Assembly: GCF_009389715.1 (NCBI RefSeq)
Contig: NC_052399.1
Coordinates: forward strand, 13,581,646 to 13,645,645
Reading direction: 5' to 3'
DNA length: 64,000 bases
From: Phoenix dactylifera
Lineage: Eukaryota > Streptophyta > Magnoliopsida > Arecales > Arecaceae
Positions 62,201 to 64,000 of this stretch are shown here, in pieces. The number at the start of each line of letters is the position of its first letter. The stretch's first letter is position 1. A program made the translations under genes and the position numbers. The notes beneath the pieces are model-generated. The model was given only the letters and a program-made list of their open reading frames with translations, was not told where the DNA came from and did no database searches.

Positions 62201-64000
62201 GCTGTAATCCAAGCCCCTATATACTTTTAATTCCACAATAGTTTTAGATTTCAGACTATATATTTAATTCCACAATAGTTGGTACAGCATTGAAAATCAT
62301 ACTAATATGATAAAGCTGTAGAGGAACAGTCGCTCATCTACTTCTTACAAACAAAACAAGGCAAAAGATTAATTGAATAAATTGGAGAAATACAAAAGTG
62401 ATTAGGAAAAAGGATGGCTAATATATGTTTACATATGGTGTAGCAACTAGGAAAAATACACTGACCACATCAGTGAAGATGCATACTTGTATAATGAAAT
62501 TGTCAAAGAGTTTCAAAACTCCAAATATCAAAAATGTGTGATGATGGCATTTATGTTGTGATTAACAAACTTTACCATAATTATGATTATTGTCAGATGC
62601 TTACCTTTTCTTATCAATGCTTCCTTCACCCTGAACTTGAACAGTATATCCATCATTAACACCAGCTGGAATATCTACTCTGACACATCGCTTAGTCTGC
62701 ACTCTTCCATCACCACTACAGCTTTTGCACTGATCAGTGATTGTTTTGCCATCCCCACCACATTTTGAGCAAGTAGACACCTACAAATCATATAAACCGT
62801 CAATATAGATAATGGCACAGAGCCACGTGATTTTTTCTTCTTCTTTTTTTTGGGGGGGTGTTTTTGGTTGGGGGGGGGGGGGGAGGGGGGGCTGTGGAAC
62901 TTTAAACGTAGTAAAAAACATAAGAACAGAAAAGCTTGAAATTTTCACCTCAGGGTATCCAGGAACAAGTTCATAAAATTTCAATGTACTTAACACTACA
63001 ATTGTAGAGGAGTAAAAGGCATAGATGTCCGCATCAAAAAAGAACTAGCCAATGTTAATGATTACCAAGGAACTATGTTTTCATTTAGAGATAAAAATTG
63101 CTTGCACTATTTTCGGTTCAACAATATACAATGCATCTTTAGAGCATAGAATTTCTAAGTAACTGTGCATACTAATCTTGTTTGTTTTATTGGCATTGCA
63201 TATTTTATTATAATCTAATCCTTTGATAAAGAGAGAATTATAAGATACATATATTACTGATTTACAAAATATTTTTTATTCATTTACAAAACATATGTTC
63301 ACATTGTCCTTGATAATATTGTTTTAATTGGTTAGCAAAACATTTTTATTGATAATAATGCTCCATGTTAGGAAAAGAAAGCAAGTGAACATAAGAAAAA
63401 GAAAGGTCATTTGCCTTCCCTAACGATAAGCAAGTTTTTTTTCCGACCACCAAAAACCACAGAGCTACCATCTAAAATAAGTTAATTTAAAGATTTTATA
63501 GTGTTACGTGAAATATAAACCCAAATGAAAATAGAGAAAATACCACTTAGGACTTAGGATACAAGTAAAGAATCAGGAAAGGAATCTAAGAGCAACATAA
63601 GAAAATGAGGCATGCTCAGCCTAGTTTCAATTCAAGAAGTCTTCTAATACAATAATCACCTTACCTGAGACACTATTCCAAACGGTGTTCTCTGGGTTTT
63701 CATCACTCCACCCCTACCTTTGCACTCAGTACATGTCTTTATGCAATTGCTAGATTTTGCACCAGTCCCATTACAATTGTCACAAGTTTCAAAGCGAGTG
63801 ACATTTAGTTCCCGTCGTCCTCCAAAAATTGATTCTTCAAAACTCAAAGAAAGATCATAACTGCAAGAGATAAAAGTTGTAAATTATACCATCTAATATT
63901 TCAGAGAAAAAATAAATGGTATCATCCTGTCCGGTGAAACAGCAAATTATGGTTTCCAAGATGTTGCCATCAATCATCTAGAGAATAAAGTGTGAGAATT
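50250..64000 (-). CDS. DnaJ/Hsp40 (type A) co-chaperone, probably chloroplast-targeted; 3' part, runs off the right edge
   Basis: An Hsp70 co-chaperone. Exons in the window, coding order: 63665-63860, 62605-62780, 60390-60519, 59329-59489, 55060-55133, 54869-54977 and, by inference, 50250-50457. Phases agree throughout. The zinc-finger domain has all four CxxCxGxG repeats (CDNCNGTG, CTECKGRG, CSKCGGDG, CKSCSGDG). The C-terminal substrate-binding domains follow (GDLYLFIRVNEKPGIQRKG, QIPSGTQPGETLKL, RGDHHFTVRVEIPKNI), then SDAERSLVEELASL. After that comes a basic linker (KKQKTRKRQNHSSRKRTKDS) and LWSSIRNLFG. The last exon would add 69 codons with a hydrophobic stretch (LAISLSVVVVTCILSVV). The J-domain and any transit peptide lie beyond 64000, so plastid targeting is inferred from similarity to plant chloroplast DnaJ proteins. 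Introns hold hAT MITEs and a TRIM array. Confidence 0.9.
51332..51400. repeat. ~30-bp tandem duplication
   Basis: 'gcatgcatgcccaatgccag' followed by 'catcagcccagcatg' is repeated back to back in the large DnaJ intron. Confidence 0.85.
52531..52560. repeat. (TACA)n microsatellite
   Basis: About six to seven TACA units followed by degenerate TACATATGTA sequence. Confidence 0.9.
53625..53953. mobile_element. GTACCGG-rich hAT MITE, copy 4 (ends uncertain)
   Basis: The family's GTAC/CGG words fill this stretch. The left end reads CAAGGTCCGC and the right end ...CGCAAACCATG, similar to the inverted termini of other copies, but I could not find a matching 8-bp duplication. It contains a 10-bp-period array at about 53748-53847. 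Confidence 0.6.
53748..53847. repeat. 10-bp-period array of CGGTACGCCT-like units
   Basis: About ten successive decamers related to CGGTACGCCT or CGGTACACAT follow each other without gaps inside the MITE. Alternate units are more alike, giving a 20-bp higher-order period. Confidence 0.75.
55700..56184. mobile_element. ATATCCATATCC-rich MITE (hAT-like?)
   Basis: A stretch dense in 'tatccatatcc' and 'atggatatggata' words that can fold on itself. The right end is ...GATTTCAGCCCTA, like hAT termini. Flanks ATTTTGAG and ATTTAGAG agree at six of eight bases. The left terminus is poorly matched, so the assignment is tentative. It lies in a DnaJ intron. Confidence 0.45.
56426..56601. mobile_element. 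GTACCGG-rich hAT MITE, copy 5
   Basis: A 176-bp element with the exact 8-bp duplication ATTAAGAC (56418-56425 and 56602-56609). Termini are CAAGGAATATTGAACC and ...GGTTCGGCGATCCTTG. It contains 'gcgaaccgaccagttcgcac'. It lies in a DnaJ intron (55134-59328). Confidence 0.9.
56772..58004. mobile_element. Concatenated TRIM array
   Basis: An LTR plus internal part in reverse orientation (56772 to about 57055) meets, head to head, a forward series of about four LTR-like segments separated by three internal segments, each introduced by a Met-tRNA primer-site-like ATATCAGAG or GGTATTAAAGC (near 57180, 57455 and 57710). The LTRs share 'tttagtcccacatt' and 'ttgttac'-type ends. It is a non-coding, old and degraded fossil. 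The structure suggests unequal recombination between LTRs plus insertion of a second copy. Confidence 0.65.
61262..61466. mobile_element. GTACCGG-rich hAT MITE, copy 6
   Basis: A 205-bp element flanked by CTTAATAC (61254-61261) and CCTAATAC (61467-61474), 7 of 8 identical. Termini are CATGGTATGCTGAACCGG and ...TAGTTCAGCGTACCTTG. It lies in a DnaJ intron (60520-62604). Confidence 0.85.
62855..62891. repeat. G-rich homopolymer stretch
   Basis: Runs of G up to about 15 interrupted by T and A, in a DnaJ intron. They may be real, or an assembly or sequencing artefact. Confidence 0.7.

Overview
The window is nuclear DNA from a flowering plant. Five multi-exon host genes have plant-type GT-AG introns, there are long AT-rich introns and spacers, and there are many small transposons. 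The receptor kinase gene is very GC-rich at third positions, which points to a monocot; a palm or another commelinid is my guess, not something the sequence proves. There is nothing prokaryotic or organellar.

All five host genes lie on the minus strand. From left to right they are: a cinnamyl-alcohol/mannitol dehydrogenase gene (331-4447, 5 exons); a complete cytosolic phosphoglucomutase gene (6866-25019, 18 exons, 580 aa, reconstructed exon by exon with phases that agree); an LRR receptor-like kinase gene (28423-31392, 2 exons, 663 aa) with a kinase domain that looks catalytically dead; a small secreted Cys-rich protein gene of the plant DUF4787-like type (39827-44211, 5 exons, 128 aa); and the 3' part of a chloroplast-type DnaJ/Hsp40 gene (50250 to beyond the right edge), with four intact zinc-finger repeats and an unusual hydrophobic C-terminal exon. 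The five genes do not form a pathway. Phosphoglucomutase is central sugar metabolism, the dehydrogenase belongs to phenylpropanoid or sugar-alcohol metabolism, and the others act in signalling, secretion and plastid protein folding.

The rest is shaped by transposons, mostly hAT. Highlights: (i) a complete, apparently autonomous Dart-like hAT element (44679-48023) with an uninterrupted 674-aa transposase, perfect 8-bp target duplication and a 36-bp tandem array of palindromes near its left end, sitting about 470 bp upstream of the DUF4787-like gene; (ii) a 1.58-kb non-autonomous hAT element (35190-36773, perfect 8-bp duplication) that carries three exons and the introns of a long-chain acyl-CoA synthetase gene, a 'Pack-hAT'; (iii) a family of at least six small GTACCGG-rich hAT MITEs, all inside introns, several with exact 8-bp duplications; (iv) TRIM-type LTR fossils carrying a Met-tRNA primer site, including a concatenated array at 56772-58004; (v) tiny poly(A) retroposition scars with clear target duplications, and one tRNA-derived SINE.

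Spacers at 25020-28422, 31393-35181, 36782-39826 and 48032-50249 hold no gene I can support. No tRNA, rRNA, CRISPR array or organelle-derived segment was recognised.
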